NCBI RefSeq assembly: GCF_019195395.1
Contig: NZ_CP078067.1
Span: 558,001 to 622,000 of the forward strand
Direction of reading: 5' to 3'
From: Kaistella faecalis
Lineage (GTDB): Bacteria; Bacteroidota; Bacteroidia; Flavobacteriales; Weeksellaceae
Length of the DNA stretch: 64,000 nucleotides
Made by a program: the position numbers and the translations under genes. Positions 16,185-24,523 of the stretch are shown here, one piece after another. Under the pieces are notes generated by a model. That model was not told where the DNA came from, made no database searches, and saw only the letters and a list, made by a program, of their open reading frames with translations. Positions within the stretch are counted from its first letter, which is position 1. Every line of letters begins with the position of its first letter.

Positions 16185-16258
16185 TGGCCCAGCTTGGGCT
16201 CGAACCAAGGACTTGCTGATTATGAGTCAGCTACTCTAACCAGCTGAGTTACAAGGCC
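16185..16258 (-). tRNA. tRNA with CAU anticodon (elongator Met or Ile2)
   Basis: The minus strand folds as a full cloverleaf: acceptor GGCCTTG/CTGGGCC, D stem ACTC/GAGT, anticodon stem GCTGA/TCAGC with loop CTCATAA, T stem CTTGG/CCAAG and TTCGAGC loop, discriminator A. The acceptor has a G-T wobble and one T-T mismatch. CCA is not encoded. The GGCC acceptor start also occurs in lysidine-modified tRNA-Ile2(CAU), so Met versus Ile2 cannot be decided by eye. Confidence 0.9.
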
Positions 16259-16332
16259 AGAAAACAAAAGGAGATAAACCCTCTGTTTTGCGAGTTGCAA
16301 ATGTAAATATTTTTTTGAAATTTCAAAAGCTT

Positions 16333-16731
16333 TTATCCCTTTTCCTGGCATAATTCTACCAAAACTCCGTTGGTGGATTTAGGATGAAGAAAGACCACCA
16401 GTTTATTGTCGGCCCCATCTTTTGGCTCTTCAGAAATAAATATGAAGCCTTCTTTCTTCAGTCTTTCAATTTCTGCATAGATATTTTCAACACCGAATGC
16501 GATGTGGTGAACGCCTTCGCCTTTTTTGTCCAGAAACCTGGCGATCGGACTTTCAGGATTGGTTGCTTCAAGAAGTTCGATCTTACTGTCTCCCACTTCA
16601 TAAAAAGAAGTCGTAACTCCTTCCCTTTCCACAGATTCCTGTTTATAGCTGTGTTTTCCTAACAGGCGTGCAAAAAGATGATCGGAGGTTTCTAAGGATT
16701 TTATGGCGATGCCGATATGTTCGATTTTCAT
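16333..16731 (-). CDS. mce: Methylmalonyl-CoA epimerase
   Basis: 132 aa from MKIEHIGIAI (ATG 16731); the longer frame to 16851 runs through low-complexity GGATGATG repeats and is rejected. This is a glyoxalase/VOC-fold protein with the metal-binding pattern of the family: H5 in EHIGIA, the HHIAFGVEN block and a C-terminal VELCQE. It interconverts R- and S-methylmalonyl-CoA in the propionyl-CoA/succinyl-CoA pathway. It is a single gene, convergent with none, and divergent from rbfA. Confidence 0.93.
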   Translation of the reverse strand: MKIEHIGIAIKSLETSDHLFARLLGKHSYKQESVEREGVTTSFYEVGDSKIELLEATNPESPIARFLDKKGEGVHHIAFGVENIYAEIERLKKEGFIFISEEPKDGADNKLVVFLHPKSTNGVLVELCQEKG

Positions 16732-16739
16732 AGGGTTGG

Positions 16740-16815
16740 GTGTTTGATGAAGGATGATGGGGGTTAGGTGTTGGATGATTGACCTTGGCTGGGATGATGA
16801 ATGATGGGAATTAAT
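16740..16815. repeat. Low-complexity GGATGATG-type repeat tract
   Basis: Imperfect reiterations of GGATGATG, GGTGTTGGATGATTG and TGATGAATGATGGG fill the spacer upstream of mce. A similar GGATGTTGGATGA tract closes the window (63985-64000), upstream of mazG. Confidence 0.5.
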
Positions 16816-16887
16816 ACGTTTTTTAAACATCCCGCATCCCTCACCCGGCATTCCTCAAATCTCAAACAAAAATAGTAAATTTGCCGC

Positions 16888-17250
16888 ATGAACGAAAGCA
16901 ACAGACAAAGAAAAGTAGCCCAGATTATACAGGAAGATTTTGCAGAATACTTCCGCAAACAGGCCAAGGAAAGCAAACAGACCTTTTTGGTGACTGTTTC
17001 TGATGTGAAAGTAACCGCCGATTTAAGCATTGCTAAGATTTACCTGAGTATTTTCCCTGCCGAATTCCGCACACAGATCATGAAGGAAATTAACGAAAAT
17101 AAGGCGCAGTACCGCAACTTCATGGGCCAGAAAATGGGTAAGCAGGTAAGAATTATCCCGGAAATCAATTTCTATCTTGACACGACTCTCGATGATGTTG
17201 AGAAAATTGAAAAAGAACTGAAAGGCGAAGGCGATAATCCTATCCTTTAA
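16888..17250 (+). CDS. rbfA: 30S ribosome-binding factor A
   Basis: 120 aa, normal length for RbfA. The N-terminal block (RQRKVAQIIQEDFAEYF), central VSDVKVTADLSIAKIYLSIF and C-terminal YLDTTLDDVEKIE are characteristic. It acts in late maturation of the 30S subunit at the 16S 5' end. A TAAATTTG box at 16876-16883 lies only 4 nt before the ATG, so the mRNA may be leaderless or nearly so. The next gene begins 25 bp downstream, giving a probable two-gene operon. Confidence 0.95.
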   Translation: MNESNRQRKVAQIIQEDFAEYFRKQAKESKQTFLVTVSDVKVTADLSIAKIYLSIFPAEFRTQIMKEINENKAQYRNFMGQKMGKQVRIIPEINFYLDTTLDDVEKIEKELKGEGDNPIL

Positions 17251-17275
17251 GCGAAATCCGATAAAATTCTTCTTC

Positions 17276-18487
17276 TTGAGAACCACTCCACTCTACATAG
17301 CGACAAGGTATCTGCTGGCTAAAAAAGGCAGCACAGCGGTAACATTTATTACCTGGCTGGCGGCGCTTGCCATGATGGTTGCTGTAACGGCAATGTTCAT
17401 CATTATTTCCGTATTTTCAGGACTGGAGGATCTTAATCGTGATCTTATCGCGAATCTTCACGCAGATATTACCCTGAAAAGCAAAGAAGGAAAAACCCTG
17501 CCTGCCATTGATAATGCTGCAAAAATCCTTGCATCGGACACCGAAATTGCGCATTTCTCAAAAGTTATTGAGGAGCGCGTGTACATTAATTTCCGCGAAA
17601 ACGGGGATATCGCAACTCTGCGTGGTGTAGATTCAGCTTATGTACTCGTAAATCCGATTGACAAGAATATTTTCTACGGCAGCTACCCGAGTTTTAAATA
17701 TTCCAATGAGGTTTTAATCGAAAACAAACTCGATAACCGCCTGGCCATTCCCGTAGGTGAAAGTTCGGAATTCGCAAGTCTGATGATGCCCAAACCCGGC
17801 ACAGGAATCATCAGCAAAGAAGAAGATATCTTTAACAAGAGGGAAATATTTGTCTCCGGAGTTTTTCCGGGTAATGATCAACTCGACAATACCGTTATTT
17901 CTCCGATTGAGCTTACAAGAGAGCTGCTTGATCTGCCAAAAAAATCTGCTTACCAGATTGTCATTAAACTGAAAAACCCCGAAAACACCAACACTGTAAA
18001 AGCTGACTTACAGGAAAAACTGGGCAGCAAATACGAGGTTAAAACCAAGGCTGAGGAAAATGCAGCCTTCTGGAAAATGATCAATACAGAGAAACTTTTC
18101 ATTTACCTCATCTTCAGTCTCGTGATTTTCATTACCACCTTTAATCTTGCTGGAGCGATCATTATTCTGCAGCTCGACAAAAAAGAGCAGGCCAAGTCAC
18201 TTATTTCTCTGGGCATGAACCTCAATTCACTTAGAAACATTTATTTCTATACGGGGTTGCTTATCGTAATCTTCGGTATTGTGAGCGGACTTCTTCTGGG
18301 AACTGCCATCAGCTATTTCCAGATTTCAACAGGATTCTTCAAGGCCGGTGCAGGTACAGAGCTTGCTTTTCCGGTACGGATCCGTCTCGTCAACTATCTT
18401 ATTGTTGCCGCTACCGCCGCGGTTTTCGGCTTTCTGGTTTCCTGGTTTTTTTCAAAGATTAACAAATCGTATTTTACTGTTAAATAA
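17276..18487 (+). CDS. LolC/LolE-type ABC transporter permease (FtsX family)
   Basis: 403 aa from a TTG start (17276), giving MRTTPLYIATRYLLAKKGS; no ATG is available near the conserved N-terminus. The layout is one TM segment (~20-48), a large periplasmic MacB-like domain (~50-270), then three TM segments (~275-305, 322-348, 370-395) forming an FtsX domain. Family members extract lipoproteins or move substrates at the inner membrane. The partner ATPase is not in the window. It is co-oriented with rbfA, as often seen in Flavobacteriia. Confidence 0.88.
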   Translation: MRTTPLYIATRYLLAKKGSTAVTFITWLAALAMMVAVTAMFIIISVFSGLEDLNRDLIANLHADITLKSKEGKTLPAIDNAAKILASDTEIAHFSKVIEERVYINFRENGDIATLRGVDSAYVLVNPIDKNIFYGSYPSFKYSNEVLIENKLDNRLAIPVGESSEFASLMMPKPGTGIISKEEDIFNKREIFVSGVFPGNDQLDNTVISPIELTRELLDLPKKSAYQIVIKLKNPENTNTVKADLQEKLGSKYEVKTKAEENAAFWKMINTEKLFIYLIFSLVIFITTFNLAGAIIILQLDKKEQAKSLISLGMNLNSLRNIYFYTGLLIVIFGIVSGLLLGTAISYFQISTGFFKAGAGTELAFPVRIRLVNYLIVAATAAVFGFLVSWFFSKINKSYFTVK

Positions 18488-18510
18488 GATTTTACAGTCA
18501 CAATTTTATC

Positions 18511-18518
18511 TATCTTTG
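18511..18518 (+). promoter_or_regulatory. -7 box (TATCTTTG) for the first endonuclease I gene
   Basis: A full match to TAnnTTTG, 24 nt before the ATG at 18543. The -33 region has only TTTTAC. Confidence 0.6.
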
Positions 18519-18542
18519 CTGCCTTAATTTTTAAATCAATTC

Positions 18543-19640
18543 ATGAAAAACTCTATCACTTTATTCATTACGCTGCTAATGTTTAGTTTCGGCAAGGCAC
18601 AGATCCCATCCGGATATTACAATGCAGCCGCAGGCTTATCCGGATATTCACTGAAAACCAAACTTAAGGAGATTGTAAGTAACGGGCATCAGGACAAGGG
18701 ATACGCAGGACTTTGGGATGCATACAAAATTGGTGATTTAGACAAATTCTACGAAAACGATAACACCATTCTCGATATTTATTCAGAAAAACCAGCAGGT
18801 CCCGATGCGTACAACTACACCCCGGCAGTTAACCAATGCGGAGGCACTACTCCTGCATCAGAAGGAGGTTGTTATAACAGAGAACATTTATTCCCGCAGG
18901 GTTTTTTTGACGAAGTTAACCAGGGATTTCCGATGAAAAACGATTATCTCCACGTGATGCCGACTGATAATGTAGTGAACGGCAAGCGGAATAATTATCC
19001 TTTCGGTACAGTAGGTAGCGCTACCTGGACTTCAACCAACGGTTCTAAGCTTGGGGTAAGTAATTTTCCCGGATTTCTTGGAATTGTTTTTGAGCCGATT
19101 GATGAGTTTAAAGGTGATGTAGCCAGAAGTTTGCTCTATTTTATCACAAGATATGAAGACCAACTGCAAAATTTTGATTATAATGATGTAAACAATCCGC
19201 AGGATGGCAGTAAAAACCGCGGCTTTGACCAATGGTACATCAATCTGCTGATGTTGTGGCATAAAAATGATCCCGTTTCACCAAAGGAAACCGCAAGAAA
19301 CAATTACGCGTACGTTTATCAGAAGAACAGAAATCCTTATATTGATCATCCTGAGTATGTAGCGATGATCTGGACATCAACTTTGAGTACAGGTGAAAAT
19401 ACAGTGGCAAAAAACGATTTAAAAATCTCCCAGAACCCGGTTCGAAACGGTGAACTTGTAGTCAGCGGCGAAAACATCGGTAAAATTGGATCTGCGCAAA
19501 TCATTTCAGTAACCGGACAAGTGGTGCAGACCGTTTCTGAACCTTTTAAAAATTCGGATAGAATCGTGTTGAAAAATACAGCCAAAGGAGTGTATTTCCT
19601 TAAAACTGCTGAGCAGACTTTAAAGTTTATTTTGGAATAA
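18543..19640 (+). CDS. Secreted endonuclease I family nuclease with T9SS sorting domain (1)
   Basis: 365 aa. A signal peptide (~1-19, SFGKAQ) is followed by an endonuclease I (PF04231-type) domain (~20-270) with the catalytic region CYNREHLFPQGFF, the HVMPTDNVVNG block and NNYPFG. Residues ~290-365 (ISQNPVRNGELVV ... GVYFLKTA) form a T9SS type A sorting domain. It should degrade extracellular DNA or RNA for nutrients or biofilm turnover. It is followed by a terminator and by a longer paralogue on the same strand. Confidence 0.92.
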   Translation: MKNSITLFITLLMFSFGKAQIPSGYYNAAAGLSGYSLKTKLKEIVSNGHQDKGYAGLWDAYKIGDLDKFYENDNTILDIYSEKPAGPDAYNYTPAVNQCGGTTPASEGGCYNREHLFPQGFFDEVNQGFPMKNDYLHVMPTDNVVNGKRNNYPFGTVGSATWTSTNGSKLGVSNFPGFLGIVFEPIDEFKGDVARSLLYFITRYEDQLQNFDYNDVNNPQDGSKNRGFDQWYINLLMLWHKNDPVSPKETARNNYAYVYQKNRNPYIDHPEYVAMIWTSTLSTGENTVAKNDLKISQNPVRNGELVVSGENIGKIGSAQIISVTGQVVQTVSEPFKNSDRIVLKNTAKGVYFLKTAEQTLKFILE

Positions 19641-19665
19641 ATAATTCCATAAAATCCTATATTTT

Positions 19666-19693
19666 AAAAACCGGCAGCTGTTGCCGGTTTTTT
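19666..19693 (+). terminator. Hairpin terminator after endonuclease I gene 1
   Basis: An 11-bp stem (19666-19676 with 19682-19692) closes a 5-nt loop; the stem's T side runs on as a T tract. Confidence 0.85.
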
Positions 19694-19823
19694 ATTTTGT
19701 AATCTCCCGTATTAAAAATGGAAAGAAAACGTGTATTGACGGGATGAGATACTGTGGATAACAATCGTGTCTTGGGAGGCGATTATTTAGTAACTTTACC
19801 CTCCAATTTTTATTTTTAATCTC

Positions 19824-21866
19824 ATGAAAAAATTTACCACTTTATTACTGGGCTTCATGTTCTCTATAGCATTGGCGCAAGCTCCCGCAAATTATTACAA
19901 CGGGACCGAAGGGCTAACCGGGGCTGCCCTCAAAACAAAGCTCAGCCAGATTATTACTGCAGGGCATAAAGATAACGGCTACGACGGACTTTATAACGGA
20001 TATCCTACTACAGATTCGGATCACTATTATGAAAACGACGGTACCGTTCTCGATATATACTCTGAAAACCCAACCGGAACAGATCCTTATACCTACAGAC
20101 ACGGAATCAAAAAATGCGGCAATTACAGTGTAGAAGGCGACTGCTACAACCGCGAACATGTTATTCCGCAAAGTTTCTTCAACGAACAGTCGCCCATGCG
20201 CGGCGATATTCATTTCGTAAGACCAACTGACGGAAAGGTGAACGGAATGCGAAGTAACTACCCTTTCGGGGCTGTCAACAGTCCCTCATTTACGTCAAAA
20301 AATGGAACCAAAGTGGGACCGAGCAGTTCACCGGGATATGGCGGAACCGTTGCTGAACCTATTGATGAATTCAAAGGGGATATCGCACGTATGGTATTTT
20401 ATTTCGTAACCCGATATGAGAGCAGACTCTCTTCTTTCTCTACCGGAAATATGCTTGGCGGATCTGCATATCCGGGCTTACAGGCTTGGGAAAGAGATGT
20501 ACTGCTGACATGGTCTGTTCAGGATCCTGTTTCACCCACAGAAATTGAGCGTAATAACGCATCATATATTTTCCAGAAAAACAGAAACCCGTTTATCGAC
20601 CGTCCCGATTGGGTTCAGCTGATCTGGGGAACACAAACAGTAGATAACCAGGCACCTTCCGCTCCTACTAATTTAGCGGTAGTTTCTACTACCACAGCGT
20701 CTGCCAACCTCAGCTGGACCGCTTCGACCGATAATATTGGTGTTGCTTATTATAAAATCTTTGTGAACGGTGTTTTCCACAGTAACTCAAACGCCACCAC
20801 CGCAACCGTTTCCGGACTTGCCCAGGGTACTACGTATGCGTTCTATGTAATAGCAGTGGATGGTGCAAATAATGCATCAGTGCAAAGTAATACCGCCACA
20901 GGAACAACACAGATTGACACCCAGGCACCTACTGCTCCGTTAAATTTGTCGGTAACCTCTGTAGGAACCAATAATATTGCCGTACAGTGGACTGCCGCGA
21001 CTGATAATGTAGGGGTAGCATCTTACGACATTTATGTTAATGGCGAATTACAGGGTTCCACCAATTCTACTTCAACAAATATTGCCAACTTAAGCCCCGT
21101 AACCACATATTCGATTTATGTTGTGGCAAAAGATGCTGCAGGAAACATTTCTCCACAAAGCAACACGGTAACCGCTACTACTTCTGCAGTAGGTGCGAAC
21201 TGCGGTAATGAAAACTTCGAAACAATCCCGGCAAGTTCTTCGAACTATTCCACCTATAACTGGACAAGCAACGGAATTTCGTGGACCTCTGAAGACTCCA
21301 GAACCGACCAGACAATCAACGGAAGAGCGATTACAATCCGTGACGGATTTCTTACCGCTTTATCCGTTCCAAACGGAATCGGTGATCTAAAAGTTACAAC
21401 GCATCTCAAATATTCAGGCTCTGCGGGAACTTTAAAAATCTTTGTTAATGGGGTAGATACAGGAAAAACGGTGCCTTACAGTGCTACTGTAACTACTACA
21501 ACCGTAACCGGCATTAATATCTCCGATACCGTAGAGATTACCCTTCAAAATTCAAGCACCAGCAACAGAGTGGCAATTGATGATTTAAGCTGGACATGCT
21601 ACACGCTTGCTGCTGTTAACGAAAGTGCTGTAAATAAAAATTCGATCAGCATATATCCAAATCCAGTGAAAAATGGAGAATTAAATGTGAGCGGTAAAAA
21701 CCTGTCTGCTGTTAAGACCGTTCAGATTTTCGATTTCACAGGCAAACTTGTTCAGAGTATTGCTCAGCCTTTTAAAAACTCCGGTAAAATCACTTTAAAG
21801 AATTTACCGAAAGGCGTTTATATCCTGAAAGCAGATAACAGCACTGCTAAATTTATTGTGGAATAA
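19824..21866 (+). CDS. Secreted endonuclease I with two FN3 domains and T9SS sorting domain (2)
   Basis: 680 aa. After the signal peptide (~1-18, IALAQ) comes an endonuclease I domain (~20-270; CYNREHVIPQSFF, HFVRPTDGKVNG, SNYPFG). Two fibronectin type III repeats start near residues 274 (QAPSAPTNLAV) and 365 (QAPTAPLNLSV). A beta-rich region follows (~456-605), then a T9SS type A sorting domain (~612-680; YPNPVKNGEL ... GVYILKAD). It is clearly a paralogue of the preceding gene with an insertion of binding modules. A TAACTTTA box at 19791 may be its -7 element, and it has its own terminator. Confidence 0.93.
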   Translation: MKKFTTLLLGFMFSIALAQAPANYYNGTEGLTGAALKTKLSQIITAGHKDNGYDGLYNGYPTTDSDHYYENDGTVLDIYSENPTGTDPYTYRHGIKKCGNYSVEGDCYNREHVIPQSFFNEQSPMRGDIHFVRPTDGKVNGMRSNYPFGAVNSPSFTSKNGTKVGPSSSPGYGGTVAEPIDEFKGDIARMVFYFVTRYESRLSSFSTGNMLGGSAYPGLQAWERDVLLTWSVQDPVSPTEIERNNASYIFQKNRNPFIDRPDWVQLIWGTQTVDNQAPSAPTNLAVVSTTTASANLSWTASTDNIGVAYYKIFVNGVFHSNSNATTATVSGLAQGTTYAFYVIAVDGANNASVQSNTATGTTQIDTQAPTAPLNLSVTSVGTNNIAVQWTAATDNVGVASYDIYVNGELQGSTNSTSTNIANLSPVTTYSIYVVAKDAAGNISPQSNTVTATTSAVGANCGNENFETIPASSSNYSTYNWTSNGISWTSEDSRTDQTINGRAITIRDGFLTALSVPNGIGDLKVTTHLKYSGSAGTLKIFVNGVDTGKTVPYSATVTTTTVTGINISDTVEITLQNSSTSNRVAIDDLSWTCYTLAAVNESAVNKNSISIYPNPVKNGELNVSGKNLSAVKTVQIFDFTGKLVQSIAQPFKNSGKITLKNLPKGVYILKADNSTAKFIVE

Positions 21867-21887
21867 TTTCACACTCCATTATAAGAT

Positions 21888-21912
21888 AGCCGGAGGATTT
21901 CTCCGGCTTTTT
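21888..21912 (+). terminator. Hairpin terminator after endonuclease I gene 2
   Basis: An 8-bp stem (AGCCGGAG with CTCCGGCT, 21888-21895 and 21901-21908) closes a GATTT loop and is followed by T6. Confidence 0.9.
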
Positions 21913-21979
21913 TATTACCTGCCCCCTTTCACAGTAACAATTCGGAACAAAAAAATACTAATCCATAAAAATTTAAAAA

Positions 21980-22762
21980 ATGAACAACCACGAAATCGAC
22001 TACAAAATTCACGGCGAAGAAATGCAGTGTGTAGAGATAGAACTCGATCCTCAGGAAAGCGTAATCTCGGAACCGGGAAGTTTTATGATGATGACCGAAG
22101 GAATCAATATGGAAACCCTCTTTGGCGACGGGACCGAAAAAGGATTGATGGGAAAACTTTTTTCTGCCGGAAAAAGAATGCTTACCGGCGAAAACCTTTT
22201 CATGACGGTTTTCACTAACGTTTCTAACCAGAAAAGACAGGTGAATTTTGCGGCACCTTATTCAGGTAAAATCATTCCCCTTGATCTTTCTGAACTGGGC
22301 GGAAAAGTCATCTGCCAGAAAGACAGTTTTCTTTGTGCTGCGAAGGGCGTTGCTGTAGGGATTGAACTTCAGAAAAAACTCGGAACCGGACTTTTTGGTG
22401 GCGAAGGCTTCATCATGCAGAAGTTGGAAGGCGACGGAATGACTTTCGTTCACAGTGGAGGACACGTGATCGAGAAAGATCTTCAACCCGGCGAGATCTT
22501 AAAAATCGATACAGGCTGTATTGTCGCGTTCACCAAAGATGTGCAATATGATATTCAGTTCGTAGGCGGAATTAAGAATTCCATTTTCGGTGGAGAAGGT
22601 CTGTTTTTTGCGCAGCTCCGAGGTCCTGGTAAAGTGTGGATTCAAACCCTTCCCATTGCCAGACTTGCCAGCCGTATTCTGCAGTTTGGCACCACCAAAA
22701 AAGGAGAACAGGGCAGCATCCTCGGCGGCTTGGGAAATCTTCTTGACGGCGACGGTTTATAG
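21980..22762 (+). CDS. AIM24/TIGR00266 family protein
   Basis: 260 aa. Glycine-rich beta-strand repeats with the family hallmarks VISEPGSFMMMTEGI, GENLFMTVFTN, KDSFLCAAKGV, LEGDGMTFVHSGG and IFGGEGLFFAQLRGPG. The family is widespread, with a double-stranded beta-helix related to tryptophan RNA-binding attenuator-like folds; its function in bacteria is not settled. No signal peptide is present. It is monocistronic between two terminators. Confidence 0.9.
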   Translation: MNNHEIDYKIHGEEMQCVEIELDPQESVISEPGSFMMMTEGINMETLFGDGTEKGLMGKLFSAGKRMLTGENLFMTVFTNVSNQKRQVNFAAPYSGKIIPLDLSELGGKVICQKDSFLCAAKGVAVGIELQKKLGTGLFGGEGFIMQKLEGDGMTFVHSGGHVIEKDLQPGEILKIDTGCIVAFTKDVQYDIQFVGGIKNSIFGGEGLFFAQLRGPGKVWIQTLPIARLASRILQFGTTKKGEQGSILGGLGNLLDGDGL

Positions 22763-22781
22763 AAACCATAAGAAATACTTC

Positions 22782-22815
22782 AAGGCAGTGTTGAACCCTC
22801 AACGCTGCTTTTTTG
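22782..22815 (+). terminator. Hairpin terminator after the AIM24-family gene
   Basis: A 13-position stem with two G-T pairs (22782-22794 with 22799-22811 approximately) and a short loop, followed by T5. The rest of the gap to 23030 holds only a small 7-bp inverted repeat (GCAGCCA/TGGCTGC, 22880-22907). Confidence 0.75.
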
Positions 22816-23030
22816 TTAATCAATATCATCAAAATGTCTTACTTAAGAATTACTGTGAATTTTTAAACCCTTCTAATTTGCAGCCAATGAGGCAATCTTC
22901 TGGCTGCTGAAGGGAACATTTCAGTTGTTTTACAGTGGACATTTAAAATACCTAATATCCTGTTGATCTGCTTTTTAAGAAATATTTAATACATAAAAAA
23001 ATTTCATCAACCCAAAAATTGTCTAACTTC

Positions 23031-24521
23031 ATGAAAGCATTTATGACAGCTACAGTTCGGGATATGGAAAAAAAACTTAATAACCAGGGCAACGACAGAA
23101 TTCTAACAGGATTTATCCTTGCAGTCCTCACGTTTTGGCTGTTTGCCAATTCAATGATGAATATTGGCCCTGTCATGGGTAAAGAATTGAGTTTACCATC
23201 GAATACCATAAATATTGCGGTATCCCTTGCAGCCTTATTTTCAGGGATTTTCGTGGTTGTTTTAGGAGGCTTGGCTGACCATATCGGCAGGGCAAAAATT
23301 CTTCGCACCGGACTTTACTTAAGCATCGCCGGATCTCTTCTGATTGCTGTAACCCCATCCGGAAAAGCAGCAGAACCTCTTTTACTGGCTGGTCGAGCTT
23401 TGCAGGGGCTTTCAGCTGCTTGCATTATGCCTACGAGTTTAGGTTTAGTTAAAATTCTGTGGGCAGGCTCTGCGCAGCAACGCGCTATCAGTTTTTGGAG
23501 CATGGGAACTTTTGGCGGCTCCGGCCTTTCAGCACTCTTTGCGGGAATTATCGCCACAAACTTAGGTTGGCGCTGGATTTTTGTTTTTTCAGTTCTGGTT
23601 GCTGCTTTATCACTTTATCTTTTAAAGAACTTGCCGGAAAGCAAAAAACAATCTTCCGGTAAATACATACCCGATTGGATCGGCATTGCAATTTTTCTGA
23701 TTTCAATGGTTTGTCTTGAACTTTTTATCACCAAAGGTGGTATTCTGGGGTGGCTCAGCTTAAATTCTGTACTGCTTTTTGCGGGCGCCATCATTTCCTT
23801 TGCAACATTTTACATCTATGAAACCCGTGCAGACAAACATTTTTTTGATTTCAGCTTATTTAAAAACAGAGTCTTTTCAGGAGCTATTATCTGTAATTTT
23901 CTAATGAATGCTGCTGCCGGAATCATCATTGTCGCCCTAACATTAATGCAGACCGCGGCAAATTACAGTGCCCAGCAGGCTGGTATGCTCACCTTAGGAT
24001 ATGCGGTTTCCGTCATAATGTTGATGAGAACCGGCGAACGGCTGATGAGAAAAATCGGCGCCAGAAAACCGATGGTCTGGGGCTCACTGATTGTTGCCAT
24101 TGCTACCGTTCTTTTAATGCAGACCTACGTAATGGCCGCAACCTACAGAGTTTTGGCATTGATAGCCTTTACTTTATTCGGAACCGGATTAGCACTCTTC
24201 GCGACGCCAGCCACTACGGCAGCACTATCGAATTTACCGGCCGAACAGTCAGGTGCGGGAGCAGGAATTTTTAAAATGGCTTCTTCACTTGGTGCCGGAT
24301 TTGGGATTGCCATTGCGGCGGGAATCTTCACCGCTGCTTCCAAAACCATTGAGGTTCAGGATTGGCTCTCTTCTCTTTTTTCGGGAAGACAGGACAATAT
24401 CAATTTCCGCCTCGCCGCCATGCCGGCATTGGCTTCGGTTCTGCTGTTTGCCTTACTTTCGGCCATCACGGCAGGATTTAAAATTCCAAAAGACGGCGGA
24501 AAATTAACTAACAATAAATAA
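23031..24521 (+). CDS. MFS drug transporter, DHA2 family (1)
   Basis: 496 aa from ATG 23031; an upstream TTG (23019) or internal ATGs (23043, 23064) are alternatives. About 14 hydrophobic segments, a motif A variant GGLADHIGRAKI between TM2 and TM3, and GRALQGLSAACIMPTSLGLV (motif C-like region). This fits EmrB/QacA proton-driven exporters. The protein is closely related to the product of the next gene. The stop and the next ATG are 2 nt apart. Confidence 0.9.
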   Translation: MKAFMTATVRDMEKKLNNQGNDRILTGFILAVLTFWLFANSMMNIGPVMGKELSLPSNTINIAVSLAALFSGIFVVVLGGLADHIGRAKILRTGLYLSIAGSLLIAVTPSGKAAEPLLLAGRALQGLSAACIMPTSLGLVKILWAGSAQQRAISFWSMGTFGGSGLSALFAGIIATNLGWRWIFVFSVLVAALSLYLLKNLPESKKQSSGKYIPDWIGIAIFLISMVCLELFITKGGILGWLSLNSVLLFAGAIISFATFYIYETRADKHFFDFSLFKNRVFSGAIICNFLMNAAAGIIIVALTLMQTAANYSAQQAGMLTLGYAVSVIMLMRTGERLMRKIGARKPMVWGSLIVAIATVLLMQTYVMAATYRVLALIAFTLFGTGLALFATPATTAALSNLPAEQSGAGAGIFKMASSLGAGFGIAIAAGIFTAASKTIEVQDWLSSLFSGRQDNINFRLAAMPALASVLLFALLSAITAGFKIPKDGGKLTNNK

Positions 24522-24523
24522 AA

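Noticed and set aside
21856-22218. 120-aa plus-strand frame overlapping the AIM24-family gene
   Set aside because: Highly basic, Arg/Asn-rich translation in a shifted frame of a well-supported gene, and it spans a terminator.
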